This document shows positions 1 through 11,143 of a DNA stretch of 40,040 bases, one piece after another (positions within the stretch are counted from its first letter, which is position 1; each line of letters begins with the position of its first letter). The notes beneath the pieces are model-generated. The model saw nothing but the letters and a program-made list of their open reading frames with translations. It was not told the origin of the DNA and ran no database searches. The translations under genes and the position numbers were made by a program. This stretch comes from Lineolata rhizophorae (lineage: Eukaryota > Ascomycota > Dothideomycetes > Lineolatales > Lineolataceae), in the NCBI GenBank assembly GCA_010093515.1, contig MU001687.1:30380-70419 (forward strand), read 5' to 3'.

Positions 1-3000
1 ACCCGTGTGGCCCTCGAGCGTCCGCAGCAACGAGCCCGAGCCCGGGTCCCAGAGCTTGACCGTTTCATCCCATGAGCCGCTGGCTACCGTCCAACCGTCG
101 GGCGAGAAGGCTACGGCATGAACCCAAGCCGTATGGCCCTCGGGCGTCAGCAGCAAAGGACCCCATTCTCCGTCGACGGTCGGCCCTCGCCTGAGCCAAC
201 TAGGAGACTGATCGCTAAACTGCTGCCGAACAATACTCTTTCTCGGGCTGAACACAAGCGCGGAGCAATACGTCTGGAGAGGAGCTTTCTGAATGACAAA
301 TGCGCTGCTGCGTACAAATCGAACTGCGTCTGCAACGAACGCGGAAAGCTCGGGCCTACGAATCGACTACAGGCCTCCTATGTAAGCAGCGGTCGACATA
401 ATCCGTACCAGTGAATACTTACGTCTAGCATTGCCTGCAGGCGCTGTAAGCTCTGCACTCCTCTAGGCATCTCCCGCATCAGGCCGAGAGCTTCGAGCCA
501 GTGGAGCAGGTGCTCCCGGAGAAACCTGTGAACCATCCCGTCGTCTTTGAGAGCATCGATCGCGAGTTCGGTACGCTCAAGCTGACAGAGATGGTCGATC
601 CAGAAGCAGCAGGCGTACCGAACGTGCGCAAGCGGCTCGAAACTAATTCTGCGTCTTTGGTGGTCGGATAGGTCGCCGAGTGATCCGATACCGCATACGT
701 CCTTTTTCAAGGATCGAGACATGCAGATTACCAGTCGGCATGCGACTTTGCGGTGTTCCTCGGCTGTCGTGGTCGGAAAGATGCGTGATTCTTCGCGACT
801 GATCAGGAAATCCTTGGCTGACTGATGGACGAAGGAGACAAGGTCTCCTTGTACACTCAGGAATGAACCGCATCGATAGACGAGTCTTCTTAGGTCCTCC
901 GGGCGGTCTGAGAGTTCCGGGGGGAGACCGGCAGTAGCCCCAAGCTCCTTCAGGCTCAGTGGCCGATATGCAAGAGTGGCAGCGACGAGTATCCTGCGAC
1001 AATGATCGACGTCGTCTTCGTCTTCTTGCCCAAGGAGCTGACCAATCATGCGCTTGTACAACTGACCCAGTCCTGGCGGGAACTTTTTAAGTTTCGAGCG
1101 TACCTTCGACGTCAGGTCGTCCCCAAGTGCCTTGCAGACCAAGGAAACCCAGAGGAACGTGTCGTTGGCGTTTTCTTCCAGATAGTGTTTGACCTCCTGT
1201 CGAAGCTGCTCGTCGTAGTGCCCTTCTTGCGCTAACGTCTCGACTTTTTCGGCAATGAATGCCCTGACAGCATTTGACACCTTGTCTGAGTCCAGTTTCA
1301 GCCTGGTCAATTGCCGAGGATCGCCCCGTTCCAAGCGACATTCGATCTCTTTCCGGTAGCGGCTTGCAACAATCCACCTGACTGTAGGTGGAAGGCTTAG
1401 TGAATCCTTGCCGATGAGCTCAAGGAGCTCCTGTAACCCGCTATCGCATTCGTCGAGAGCATCGACGATCAGGTAGGTCGGACCAAGATGTCGCTCTTGA
1501 AGAATGCGCAACAAGATTCTCTTCAAGTCGAAAAAAGCATTGGGGCCTTCAAATAGTCGACTTCCCGCATGGTTGAACTCCTGTTCTAGGCATCGGACAA
1601 GTATCGGCCTTCGGATAACGATGAGGTAGATGAGTCCTCGGAGAACAGACACGGCACTGTTGAAGCTGGAGCGCGTGCTTTCGCAGAAGACGAAGGATAG
1701 CAAATCGGACTGCCCGAAAAACTTTCTGACGAGAGCAATTGTCATCATAGTCTTCCCCTTTCCAGCGTCGCCGTTGATCCAGAGCAGCCGTGCCTTACTG
1801 TTGTCGCGCCATCCCCGGAGATCTGGATGCGACAGGACCAGGCCGGCGGAAGCATCTATCAAACCGCCCTTGTCCTGCTCGATTCTGTCCATATCAGATC
1901 GAGGATCGGTCAACCGCAGATCGCGTACACATTGCTTGTTTAGATCTTCGGGGTTGTGATCGCTTCCAAAGCCTAGAACAACACATTAGCCAGGTGGAAC
2001 AGGCATTTCGTCAGAAATGTTCACACCTCCAAGTTAAAAGAAGCGTGATTCTAAAGGGTCTGTAGACTTTACTAAACTTACCTATCGGTTCGGACGTTCT
2101 CAGGAATACGTTCTCGGTTCGCTTGATAAAGGTTCTGAGTTTCGATAGCACGGTCAAGTAGTCGGGGTCAAAGCGAGAATATTTTACAAGGTCCGAGTGG
2201 TTCCTTGGAAGTGCTTGAACGTTGTAGGTGGTATCCTCCCACGGCCGACAGTGCGTCGCGGAGTTGCAGCTAACTAGGAGTGCAGGTGGTCCGCACATTT
2301 TCCACCGGCCGTCTACCTAAACATGCGGTTAGTCGCAGCATCCCCAACGTGCTACCTCGGATAGCTTACAGGCAATGCTGTCGGCGATGAAGATGTTTCG
2401 TAGAAACAGCACATCCAGGTATCCCTGGAATCGAACGCCTTGAGAAATTCCCGGTGTTGCTTTCTAAGGGTCTGCGATTCCGTTCCAAGAGAGTGTAGGA
2501 GCGCTTGGTTCGGCTGATCTTTGGCCATAGAAATGAGCGATTCGACCTTCATGCCCTGACTCGGCACACCGAAGAAGAAAGCGCCGCAGATAGACCGCGA
2601 AGAGTCGCCGTAGAATGCCGTAGCGTGGCTCATTTGAATTATGGCCTGCCAAGTAAGCACGGAACCTCGCAACATGGACGGGCGGGGCACAAACTTCCTT
2701 CACGACAAGGCCACCGAGGCTGTGCGCGATAAAGCCCAGAGGTTTGTGACCCGAACTCTAAAATACGTCAGCAAAGATTCGGTCGGTTCGTCCGGGGACT
2801 GCGACCTACCTGCGCTAAGAAGTGGACGCACTCCTTGAGCGCGCTCCCGAGGGCCTCGAGGTCTTGAAAGCTCTGGCTCGCATGGACCCGAGCGTCGTAG
2901 CCGTACAGGAGCACTCGGCTGCCCTCGAGGCCGGCAAGGAGCGAGTCTCGAAGCCACATGTGCGGCCCGCCCCGTTCCTTGAACGAGCCGAAGGCATGGC

Positions 3001-3438
3001 CACCGAGCCCGGAAATGGCAAGAAGGCTGGGCGCGTTAGCTCGGAACCGGCCAAAGCGAGACGAGCCGGGGCGTACTCGACCCGATGCTTCGAGGCATCG
3101 TCGAAGGACTTGAGCGGGGTGAGCCCAAGGAAGTGCGTGTCCACGACAATCGGGTCCGACGATGGAGCGCCGTCGTCGCCACGGCAATCCGCGCCGGACG
3201 GATCGAGGTCAGACGCGGCAGGGTAGAACCGCCACTCGCTTCGGCCTCCGGAGAGAGCAGCCGCGGTCCCGGCGAAGCTGACGGTAGCTACCTCGGAGCG
3301 CCAGTCGATGGCCACGGCGAGCGACCTGACGCTGACGGCAACGTCGCCCACGAGGCGCCGGAGCAGACGCTCCGTCCGCTCCCGTCCATAGCCAAGCGGT
3401 ATCCCCTGCACTCGGTACGCCAGGTGCTCGTTTTGCAT
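1..3438 (-). CDS. NLR-type STAND protein: SesB-like alpha/beta hydrolase - NACHT - WD40 (3' end outside window)
   Basis: Likely cytosolic self/non-self recognition receptor. Exons (minus strand): 3438-3077, 3026-2810, 2757-2695, 2645-2370, 2316-2082, 1972-423 and 366 to the edge. All six introns are GT-AG (49-109 nt) and every join keeps frame, giving 1023 codons without a stop. Residues about 115-330 form an alpha/beta hydrolase of the SesB type, with FVHGLGG-like AISGLGG and a nucleophile elbow AHSLGG (Ser206). The NACHT domain follows with P-loop GDAGKGKT (452-459) and Walker B YLIVDALDEC (551-560). The last exon enters WD40 repeats: a first repeat with WVHAVAFSPDG and WDETVKLWD, then EGHTG at the edge. 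The ATG at 3438 is the first in frame and precedes a typical N-terminal region. In known fungal NLRs the hydrolase is the effector and the WD repeats sense ligand; that role here is inferred. Divergent to DIM1. It looks intact as far as it is visible. Confidence 0.92.
4..156 (-). repeat. Start of 42-codon WD40 repeat array
   Basis: The segments beginning at 4 (cgtgtggccctcgagcgtc) and at 130 (cgtatggccctcgggcgtc) are near copies exactly 126 bp apart, that is 42 codons, the unit length of HET-E-type WD40 repeats. Only about one full repeat is inside the window. The array continues off the left edge. Confidence 0.8.
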
Positions 3439-3722
3439 CTCGGGCTTTCACGCGTCGGACGGACCCGGCGCCGCGGAAACGTCGCAACGCCGACGTGGAA
3501 GCAACCGACGGGGCAAGGTGGAGGGCGTCGGGCTCGCCGTGGGACGGGACGATGCGACGGCGAGCGGCGAGTCGAGACGGCGTCCGGGCGCGCTGGCGCC
3601 GCCCGGTCTTGGCTTCAGCCGGCGCAGGCGGACGGCCATTGGCGCGGCCTCGCAGGAGGCGCGGCAAGGCTGAGGTGCGGCGAGGACGGAGCGGGCGGAA
3701 CGCATGTGCGTAGGACGTACAT

Positions 3723-3777
3723 GTCACGTGCCTCGGTGCGGCACGGGAGACGCGCCTATCGATAGCGCGGTCACGTG
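3723..3777. promoter_or_regulatory. GTCACGTG - TATCGATA - GTCACGTG cluster in NLR/DIM1 divergent promoter
   Basis: GTCACGTG lies at 3723-3730 and 3770-3777 and flanks the 10-bp palindrome ctatcgatag at 3756-3765, about 100 bp upstream of the DIM1 start. CACGTG is the core bound by bHLH factors such as Cbf1. TATCGATA recurs in the IMP3/yippee promoter. The role is inferred. Confidence 0.5.
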
Positions 3778-3863
3778 CGCGCGCACCCCGATTTTCGCCC
3801 TCACGTCGCCGTCGCCCGCGACCCTCGTCCCCCATCCCCGCCCGTCCGCCCGCCGCCGCGAGC

Positions 3864-5208
<1,345 letters not shown>

Positions 5209-5490
5209 GGGCTCTCCCTCGCCTCGAAAGGCGCTGGGCGCGGCGACGCGCCCTCGGCGTCTGGGCCGGGGTGCGCTTGGAAATACCGAATCACTGATGA
5301 ATTCTCGCGTTCGCTGTTCGCTGTTCGCTGACGAGTGCACGTGCGGTCGGAGACCTCTCGTTTCGCCCCCTCCGGCGACGGACCACGGTTCGAATCGAAT
5401 CACATTGTGTATCTACCTGCAGCCCTACCATTGCGTCCGAAAAACATGCCGCAACCGACCGCCTCGCGCGAGCCCCACGTTTCGCGACGA

Positions 5491-7068
5491 CTACGCCGCC
5501 GCGCGCCCCGAACCCTCCCCGTTCCGCGCCCCGTCGCCCCCCTCCGCCTTTGCCGCCTCCTTCGACACGGCGGTCCCCGCCGTCGACGTCGGCTCCAAAC
5601 GTCCCCCGGGCGCGTCGTCCACGCGCTCGCCGTGGATGACGCGCTCCTCGTCGGGCCCGACGTGGTCGTACTGGCCGTCGAAGAAGAGGGCGTAGGCCCG
5701 CTCGCCGTGGACGTAGTCGTCGCCGATGACGAGGTGCTCGTCGGCCATCCGCAGCGGGATGCGCAGCACGTGCTTGATGAAGAGCATGATGACCGACGTC
5801 ATGAAGATGTTGAGGCCGATGATGAAGAGCGCGCCGACGATCTGCACCCAGACCTGGCGGCCGTTGCCGTGGATGGCGCCGCCGGACGGGCCGAGCCCGA
5901 AGGCGGCGGTGCCCTCGGAGGTCGCGAAGAGGCCCGTCGCGAAGCCGCCCACGAAGCCGGCCACCATGTGCGTGTGGAAGACGCCCCTGCGCTCCCGTTA
6001 GGCCAGACGCGGGGAAGGGAAATTTCACCCGGGGGGGGGGGGGGGGGGGGGTTCTTACATGACATCGTCGACCGTCTGGAACCACTTTTGCCGACCCAGG
6101 ACGTTCATGCTCAGCCACGGGACGGACCCGGACAGGGCGCCGATGGCGATGGCGCCCCAGCCCGCGACGAAGCCGGCGGCCGGGGTGATGGCGACGAGGC
6201 CGGTGATCTCGCCCTGGACGGCGCCCACGACGGACGGCTTGCCGAAGCGGACGTAGTCGAGCGCGGTCCAGACGAGCAGGCTCGTGGCGGTGCAGACGAA
6301 CGTGTTGAGCACGGCGGCGCCCGCGTCCGGGCTGGCCGAGTAGGGGTCGCCGCCGTTGAAGCCGGCCCAGCCGATCCAGAGGATGCCGGCGCCGACGAGC
6401 ATGAGGAGGACGTTGTTGGGGAAGAACTCGTCCCGGTCGCGGCGCAGGCGCGGGCCGACCCAGAAGGCGCCGACGAAGCCGGCGGTGCCCGAGCTGACGT
6501 GGATGACGTAGCCACCCGAGTAGTCGAGCAGGCCGCGCTCGTACAGGAAGCCGCCGCCCCAGATGCTGAAGGCGCCGACGACGTAGCTGAAGGTGACCCA
6601 GAGGGGGACGAAGACCATCCAGGCGAGGAAGTTCATGCGGGCCAGCAGGCCGCCGGCCAGCAGCACGACGGTGATGGCGGCGAAGACGAACTGGAAGTAC
6701 ACCATGGTCGACAGGTTGTAGCTGGGCTGCAGGCCGGCGGCGGGCAGGTCGGCCTGGCGCAGCTCGTAGCTCATGGTCAGCACGGGGCCGGGCGTGCCGA
6801 CGAGCGGGAACGATCCCCACTGCTCGCCGAAGCCCATCTTGTAGGCCCAGATGACCCAGCACACGAGCGTGGCCGAGAAGGCGTAGAAGACCATGAAGGC
6901 CGAGTTGATGGCCCACTTCTTCTTGACGAAGCCGGCGTACAGCACCGCCAGGCCGGGGATCGACTGGAAGGCCACGAGCGTGCCGGCCGTGAGCTGCCAG
7001 GCCTGGTCGCCGCTGTTGAGCCAGGCCGGCGCGACGTCGGTGATGTCCACGGGCGGTTGGAACGACAT
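5491..7068 (-). CDS. Ammonium transporter, AMT/MEP family, bacterial-type (MEP-alpha-like)
   Basis: Polytopic plasma-membrane ammonium channel/transporter. Exon 1 is 7068-6059, a 72-nt intron (6058-5987) follows, and exon 2 is 5986-5491; 501 aa with phase kept. It starts at the first ATG of the conserved region. About eleven hydrophobic segments are visible. Signatures include [20 protein letters not shown], the central [20 protein letters not shown] with the first conserved pore His, [11 protein letters not shown], and across the splice [14 protein letters not shown] with the second His. The charged tail (about 75 aa) has no membrane segment. The sequence lacks the usual fungal Mep block after the second helix and resembles prokaryotic Amt. 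A fungal MEP-alpha clade thought to have been acquired from prokaryotes is described in the literature; placement there is inference from motifs. GATA sites upstream fit nitrogen control. Confidence 0.93.
6031..6051. repeat. G21 homopolymer inside the ammonium-transporter intron
   Basis: Twenty-one consecutive G on the plus strand read as C21 on the transcribed sense, starting a few bases after the 5' splice site gtaaga. It is the longest mononucleotide run in the window. It can also be a place of length error in sequencing. Confidence 0.95.
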
Positions 7069-7311
7069 GGCGGCCGGCGAACGGGAGGGGGAGTCGGCGA
7101 GCGTCCGCGGGCGGCTTTCTCCTTGCGAAGGACACGAGGGCGAGGGGAGCGACGGCCTGGGAAGCCGGCGGGGGGAGATGGCCTTCGGGGGGACGGCGCG
7201 GCCGCGGAGACACCCCTGCCTTTTAGATGCGTCAAGGATGCGTATCAGGGAAACATCGCGGCGCGCGAGACCCCACGGCGACCACGTAAGGCGATGAGCT
7301 GCCCGCCGCCG

Positions 7312-7565
7312 CTATCACGGACGTCGCCGCGACGCTCTCGACCGCTGGCGACGGCCCGACCACTGAGGACCCGCCTGGGCATCTCGAAGCGTGCCGGGGC
7401 GCCTCGCGGGACGGCGGCGCGGCGGCGCGGTGCCAACACCTACCCCACAAAGCTTATCGCGGCGTGGCAAAGCTTGGCCTCGACGTCTGCGGGGCCGCTC
7501 GCGCCGGGACGAGGGCGGCGGCGCGACGCACCGGCGACGGCCAATGGGGGCGGCGGCCGTTATCT
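7312..7565 (-). promoter_or_regulatory. Three HGATAR (AreA/NIT2-type) sites upstream of the ammonium transporter
   Basis: On the minus strand, TGATAG (7312-7317), CGATAA (7454-7459) and AGATAA (7560-7565) lie 244-497 bp upstream of the transporter ATG. HGATAR is the known binding sequence of the fungal nitrogen regulators AreA/NIT2, which activate MEP genes under nitrogen limitation. The region is shared with the divergent gene at 7899. Confidence 0.45.
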
Positions 7566-7748
7566 GGACGGGATTGGGTGGCGCGCGGATCGGCTCACAT
7601 CATGCGCCCTCGCCCGCGCCGACGGGCCCGAGGTGGAGAGAGAGAGAAGGCTGCGGCGGTCGGGGCGCCCCTCGACGGCCGCGACCAGAGCGCGCGAGAC
7701 GGGGGAGGCGGCCGGCGTGGAGGGCGACGCGCGGCGGCGGCGCGGGCA

Positions 7749-7756
7749 CATAAAAG
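7749..7756 (+). promoter_or_regulatory. TATA-like element of the gene at 7899
   Basis: cataaaag occurs about 145 bp upstream of the ATG at 7899, in otherwise extremely GC-rich DNA. It is the only TATA-like word close to that start. Confidence 0.35.
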
Positions 7757-7898
7757 GGACGGCGCCGTCGGGGCCAAGCTTCGGCCGCGCCGGCGCCGAG
7801 GTCTTGGCGCGAAGGCTTCGCTTCTCCCGTCGCCGCCTCTCGCCTGCGCCGCGCACCGCGATGCCACCCGCCTCGCACCGCTGCCCGCCCGCCCTCGA

Positions 7899-8270
7899 AT
7901 GAGCACGAACGCGCCGCGCCATCGCCCCGGAATGCTCTTCTCGTCCGCGCAGCCGTCTCCGCGCGCGGCCGGCGCCAAGGACGACGCCGACCGCGAGCCC
8001 CTGCTCGGCGGCCAGGACCCGCGCCGCGGCAGCCCCGGGGGGCCGAGCCAGCCAAGCTGCGACGCCAAGGGCGCCGGCGGCGGCTCGTACCGCTACGTCA
8101 GCCACGGCATCGGCGGCGTGGGAAACATGCGTGCGTACGCCAACTTCTCCGGCCGTCGCGCGCGCCGCGGAACCTTCTTGCTGACGGGGGCGGCGCGAGG
8201 CGCCGGGCGCGCCGGCGCAGACAAGGTCAGGGAACGCCGCGCCGAAGCCCGCGCCGGCGGGCCGTCGTGA
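7899..8270 (+). CDS. Small glycine-rich fungal protein, DUF3602-like
   Basis: Function unknown. Spliced model: exon 1 7899-8130, intron 8131-8220 (gtgcgt...gctgacg...gcgcag), exon 2 8221-8270, giving 93 aa. The centre reads YRYVSHGIGGVGNM, resembling the G-R/I-G-G-x-G-N motif of fungal DUF3602 proteins, which are small and disordered. The N-terminus has PLLGG and proline/serine-rich sequence. The intron is 90 nt, divisible by three and free of stops, so an unspliced 123-aa product using the same stop codon is possible. Diverges from the ammonium transporter over 830 bp of GC-rich promoter. The DUF assignment rests on one short motif. Confidence 0.55.
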   Translation: MSTNAPRHRPGMLFSSAQPSPRAAGAKDDADREPLLGGQDPRRGSPGGPSQPSCDAKGAGGGSYRYVSHGIGGVGNMRAYANFSGRRARRGTFLLTGAARGAGRAGADKVRERRAEARAGGPS

Positions 8271-8637
8271 AGCCATTTCGTCGCTCGGGGGGCCTTCGCG
8301 CGACGAGCGGAGGAGGACGGACGGCGTGTTTCCGTTCGCATCGATATCTGGGCCGAAAATTGACCGCTTGTTTTCCCCGCCGTGAGCATGAAGCGTGATG
8401 GGTTGCGCACGTAGAACCACGCGCGGGACCGGTGCGTCGGCCCGCGAGTCCCATCGTGAAGGAGTAGAATAGCTCTATATGCCCAGAAGCGCCGCGCAGG
8501 GTCGCCCGGAAACGCAGCGTGAAATCGAGGCCGGCCGGCGACGCCGCGGCTCTCATAGCATGTCTACACACGTGATGGCGCGCTCAAACGGTCTCCGACA
8601 ACGCCGCTCGCACCCGGAGGTCCGAAGCGCACCCCAA

Positions 8638-8697
8638 GAAAGAAAAAAACGCACGCAAAAAAAAAAAAGAAAGGAAAAGAAAAGAAAAGCGAAAAAC
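8638..8697 (-). other. A/G-rich tract in the IMP3 3' flank
   Basis: An almost pure A/G stretch on the plus strand (runs of up to 12 A) lies just downstream of the IMP3 stop, so the transcript sense is T/C-rich. It probably belongs to the 3' UTR or polyadenylation region. The convergent gene ends at 8270, leaving about 440 bp with no other gene. Confidence 0.5.
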
Positions 8698-8707
8698 TCG
8701 GCGCCCC

Positions 8708-9338
8708 TCACAGGAGGTCGAAGTCGTCCAGCTTGTCCCGGTACCGCAGGATGTTCCTCCTGATCTTGGACGAGTCGACCCAGGTGACGAAGTCCTCCAT
8801 GTTCCTGGCGCCGCGCGTCAGCCGACGGGGCCCGACAGGGGCGGACGGAAAGGAGAGAGAGAACGCACCTGGTGACGATGAAGGCCGGGTCGGTGACGAC
8901 GTCGGTGCCGACGCGGACGTGGCCCTGCTCGACGAAGCGGTTGGCGGCGCCCACGGCGTCGGCCATGCCCAGGCGGGTCATGACGACGGCGAGCCGGCGC
9001 CGGGCGAAGGCGCTGACGGTGAGGCGGCGCTCGACGTCGCCGAGCTTGCCCCTCCCGGCGCCGCCCGAGCCCAGGACGCCGAGGTCCCACAGCTTGCCCA
9101 GCAGCAGGTCCTCGTGGCGCGCGCGCACGGGGTCGGCGGGGTCGAGGCGCGCGAGGCGGTGGGCGAGCCGGCGCGCCGCGCCGCACAGGCGGTTGTAGGC
9201 GGCGTAGTCGGCGGGGCGGGCGATGCGGTAGCGGCGCAGCACGGCGGCCTCGCGGTGGCCGGGGCCGTCGGACCGGTAGGTGGCGAGGTCGACCTTGCGG
9301 AGGAGCTTGCGCTCGTGGTGCCTGAGCTTGCGGACCAT
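8708..9338 (-). CDS. imp3: U3 snoRNP protein IMP3 (S4-domain, small-subunit processome)
   Basis: Nucleolar protein of the Imp3/ribosomal S4 family that helps pair U3 snoRNA with pre-rRNA in early 18S processing. Exon 1 is 9338-8869, the 64-nt intron 8868-8805 has branch gctgacg, and exon 2 is 8804-8708; 188 aa, close to 183 in yeast. Family features: N-terminal [17 protein letters not shown], then an S4 RNA-binding domain (about 105-165) containing [13 protein letters not shown] and [10 protein letters not shown], and a C-terminus [19 protein letters not shown] ending LDDFDLL. Divergent to the yippee-like gene. Like DIM1 it has GTCACGTG and TATCGATA upstream, fitting joint control of ribosome-biogenesis genes. 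Confidence 0.94.
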
Positions 9339-9961
9339 GGCCGGCGTCGGCGGCGGGGGACGACGCGTTCGCGGCGGGGGGGTGGTGAGGCGGGGAGGGC
9401 GGAGAGAGCGCGCGGGTTTTGTGCGCCGGGCCGGGACAACGCGCCGCCGGCGCCGGCCCCGTGACTCGGCGCACGTGACCGGCCTCGCGGCTGCCGGCCG
9501 CCGCCTCCGCCCGCGTCCTCCTCCGCCGCCTCCGCGCGCCGCCCGCCGTCGCGCGCAGCGGCGCTGCCTCTCGCGCCGCTCCTCCCGCTCCCCGTCGCGC
9601 GCCCTCGTCCGCCGCCGCGCGGGAGCCGCGTCGCGCCGCGCGCGCGCTTCCGGCCGGGGCCGCCGGCGGGCTTATCGATAGGCCGCCGGCGAGGTCAGAA
9701 GACCGGGCCTCGCGGCCGGATCATCCTCCTCCCTCGGCCGCCCCCCCTCGCCCCGCGGCCCGCGGCCTCTTCGAGAGACGCCCTCCTGCCTCTCTCCTCC
9801 CACCCGCGAGCCGCTTCCGCGCCCTCCGGAGCCGTCGCGCTCGACGTCGCCAGCTTCGTCCGCCCGCGAACCCCGCCCATCTCGCCCTCCGCGCCTCCGA
9901 ACCCCCCCGACCGACGACCGCACCTGCGCCCGCGCGCGCTCGCGACCGACCGCCGCCCGCG
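9339..9961. promoter_or_regulatory. Shared divergent promoter of IMP3 and yippee-like gene
   Basis: 623 bp between divergent starts, very GC-rich. It holds CACGTGAC at 9472-9479 and TATCGATA at 9673-9680 (ttatcgatag). No TATA box is seen on either strand and no other gene is evident. Confidence 0.5.
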
Positions 9962-11143
9962 ATGCCCTTCCCGACGCTGCCCTCCCCTCCCCAAATCTTC
10001 ACCACCTACCTCACGCCCGGCGTCCCGTTCCGGCGGCGCTCGGGCGGCTCCGCGGCCACCGCCTCGCCCGCGTCTCCGACCGCCGCCGCCGCCGCCGCCG
10101 CCCCGCCGTCCCCCGCCGGCGACGACGACGACCACCACCACCACCACCACCACCGCCACCACGGCGACCGCCAACGGCGCCCCCCGTCCCCTCCCTCTTA
10201 CCTCTCCGGCTCCTCCTCGCACCTCCGCTGCGCCACCTGCCTCACCGACCTCTGCCTGACCTCGCAGATCATCTCCAAGGGTTTCACCGGCCGCTACGGC
10301 CGCGCCTACCTGGTCTCGCCGTCCGTCTCGGCCGTGCGCTCCGTCCCCGCGCCGGCCTGCGACGAGCCCTTGCTGCCCCCCTCGCCGCCGCCACGGCCCT
10401 CCGCCGACGGAGGCGTCGCCGCCGCCGCCGCCGCCGCCGCGTTTCCTCCCAGCCCGCCCGCGTCGCCCCCGTCGCAGCCCGTCCGGCCGGCGAGGCGCGG
10501 GTCCTCCCTCTTCGGGAGCCTGCGGCGCGGCTCGGGCACGGGCCAGGGCTGGCGCGGTTCGGCCGCGGCCGCGCCGTCGTCGCCGTCGTCGCCGTCCCCC
10601 GCCCCGGGCCCGGCCGCGGGCCGGGTGCGCAACGCGCGGGCCCGCGACGCCGACGCGCTGCCCAACACGCACGTGCACCGGGCCGTGCCGCGCCAGCTCG
10701 TCACGGGCGCGCACACCGTCAGCGACATCAGCTGCGCCGTCTGCGGCTCCGTGCTCGGCTGGAAGTACGTCGCGGCCGAGGACGAGGCCCAGCGGTACAA
10801 GGTCGGCAAGTTCATCCTCGAGACGAAGCGCGTCTGCCGGGGGGTGTGCTGGGAGAACGGCCCCGGCGACGGCCCCGGCGAGGAGGTGCCGCTGTGGGCC
10901 GGCGGCTGGGGCGACGGCGAGAAGGAGCGGAGGGAGAGGGGCAGGAAGAGCTGGGAGAGCGAGGGGGGCGCGGCCGGGAGGGGAGGGGCGGCCGGCGCGG
11001 AGCGGGAGGAGGACGTCGAGTTCGACAGCCAGGACGAGGACGAGTGCGAGGACCTGTTCGCCGGCGTGTGGAGCCCGGCGCTGGCGAGGAAGAGGAGGAG
11101 GAACAGGGGCGTGTGGGGCGCGAGGAGGGGGGAGGACGACTGA
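9962..11143 (+). CDS. Yippee-like zinc-binding protein with large low-complexity insertions
   Basis: Yippee/Mis18-fold protein; the yeast relative is Moh1, and yippee proteins are linked to GID-type ubiquitin ligases. Single exon, 393 aa, against about 110-140 aa for canonical members. The two zinc half-sites are CATC (C90, C93), followed by LTDLCLTSQIISKGFTGRYGRAYLVS, and CAVC (C258, C261), followed by LGWKYV and AQRYKVGKFILE. Canonical yippee spacing is CX2C-X52-CX2C; here 164 residues separate the pairs, so about 110 residues of Ala/Ser/Pro-rich sequence are inserted in the fold. The N-terminus has poly-Ala and a His-rich run. The C-terminus is charged (RKRRRNRG). Both core halves are well conserved, so the gene is probably functional. 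An intron around 10,330-10,600 instead of a translated insertion cannot be excluded. Confidence 0.88.
   Translation: MPFPTLPSPPQIFTTYLTPGVPFRRRSGGSAATASPASPTAAAAAAAPPSPAGDDDDHHHHHHHRHHGDRQRRPPSPPSYLSGSSSHLRCATCLTDLCLTSQIISKGFTGRYGRAYLVSPSVSAVRSVPAPACDEPLLPPSPPPRPSADGGVAAAAAAAAFPPSPPASPPSQPVRPARRGSSLFGSLRRGSGTGQGWRGSAAAAPSSPSSPSPAPGPAAGRVRNARARDADALPNTHVHRAVPRQLVTGAHTVSDISCAVCGSVLGWKYVAAEDEAQRYKVGKFILETKRVCRGVCWENGPGDGPGEEVPLWAGGWGDGEKERRERGRKSWESEGGAAGRGGAAGAEREEDVEFDSQDEDECEDLFAGVWSPALARKRRRNRGVWGARRGEDD

Noticed and set aside
1973-2081. Possible frameshift between hydrolase and NACHT parts of the NLR
   Set aside because: A 109-nt intron with gtaagt, a ctggctaatg branch and ttctag joins both parts in frame, so the gene is intact here.
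5386-5404. ggttcgaat resembling a tRNA B box
   Set aside because: No A box, acceptor stem or cloverleaf could be found upstream.
5335-7902. Long open frame of 855 codons on the plus strand
   Set aside because: It is antisense to the ammonium transporter, whose protein sequence and intron are clear. GC-rich third positions create such shadow frames.
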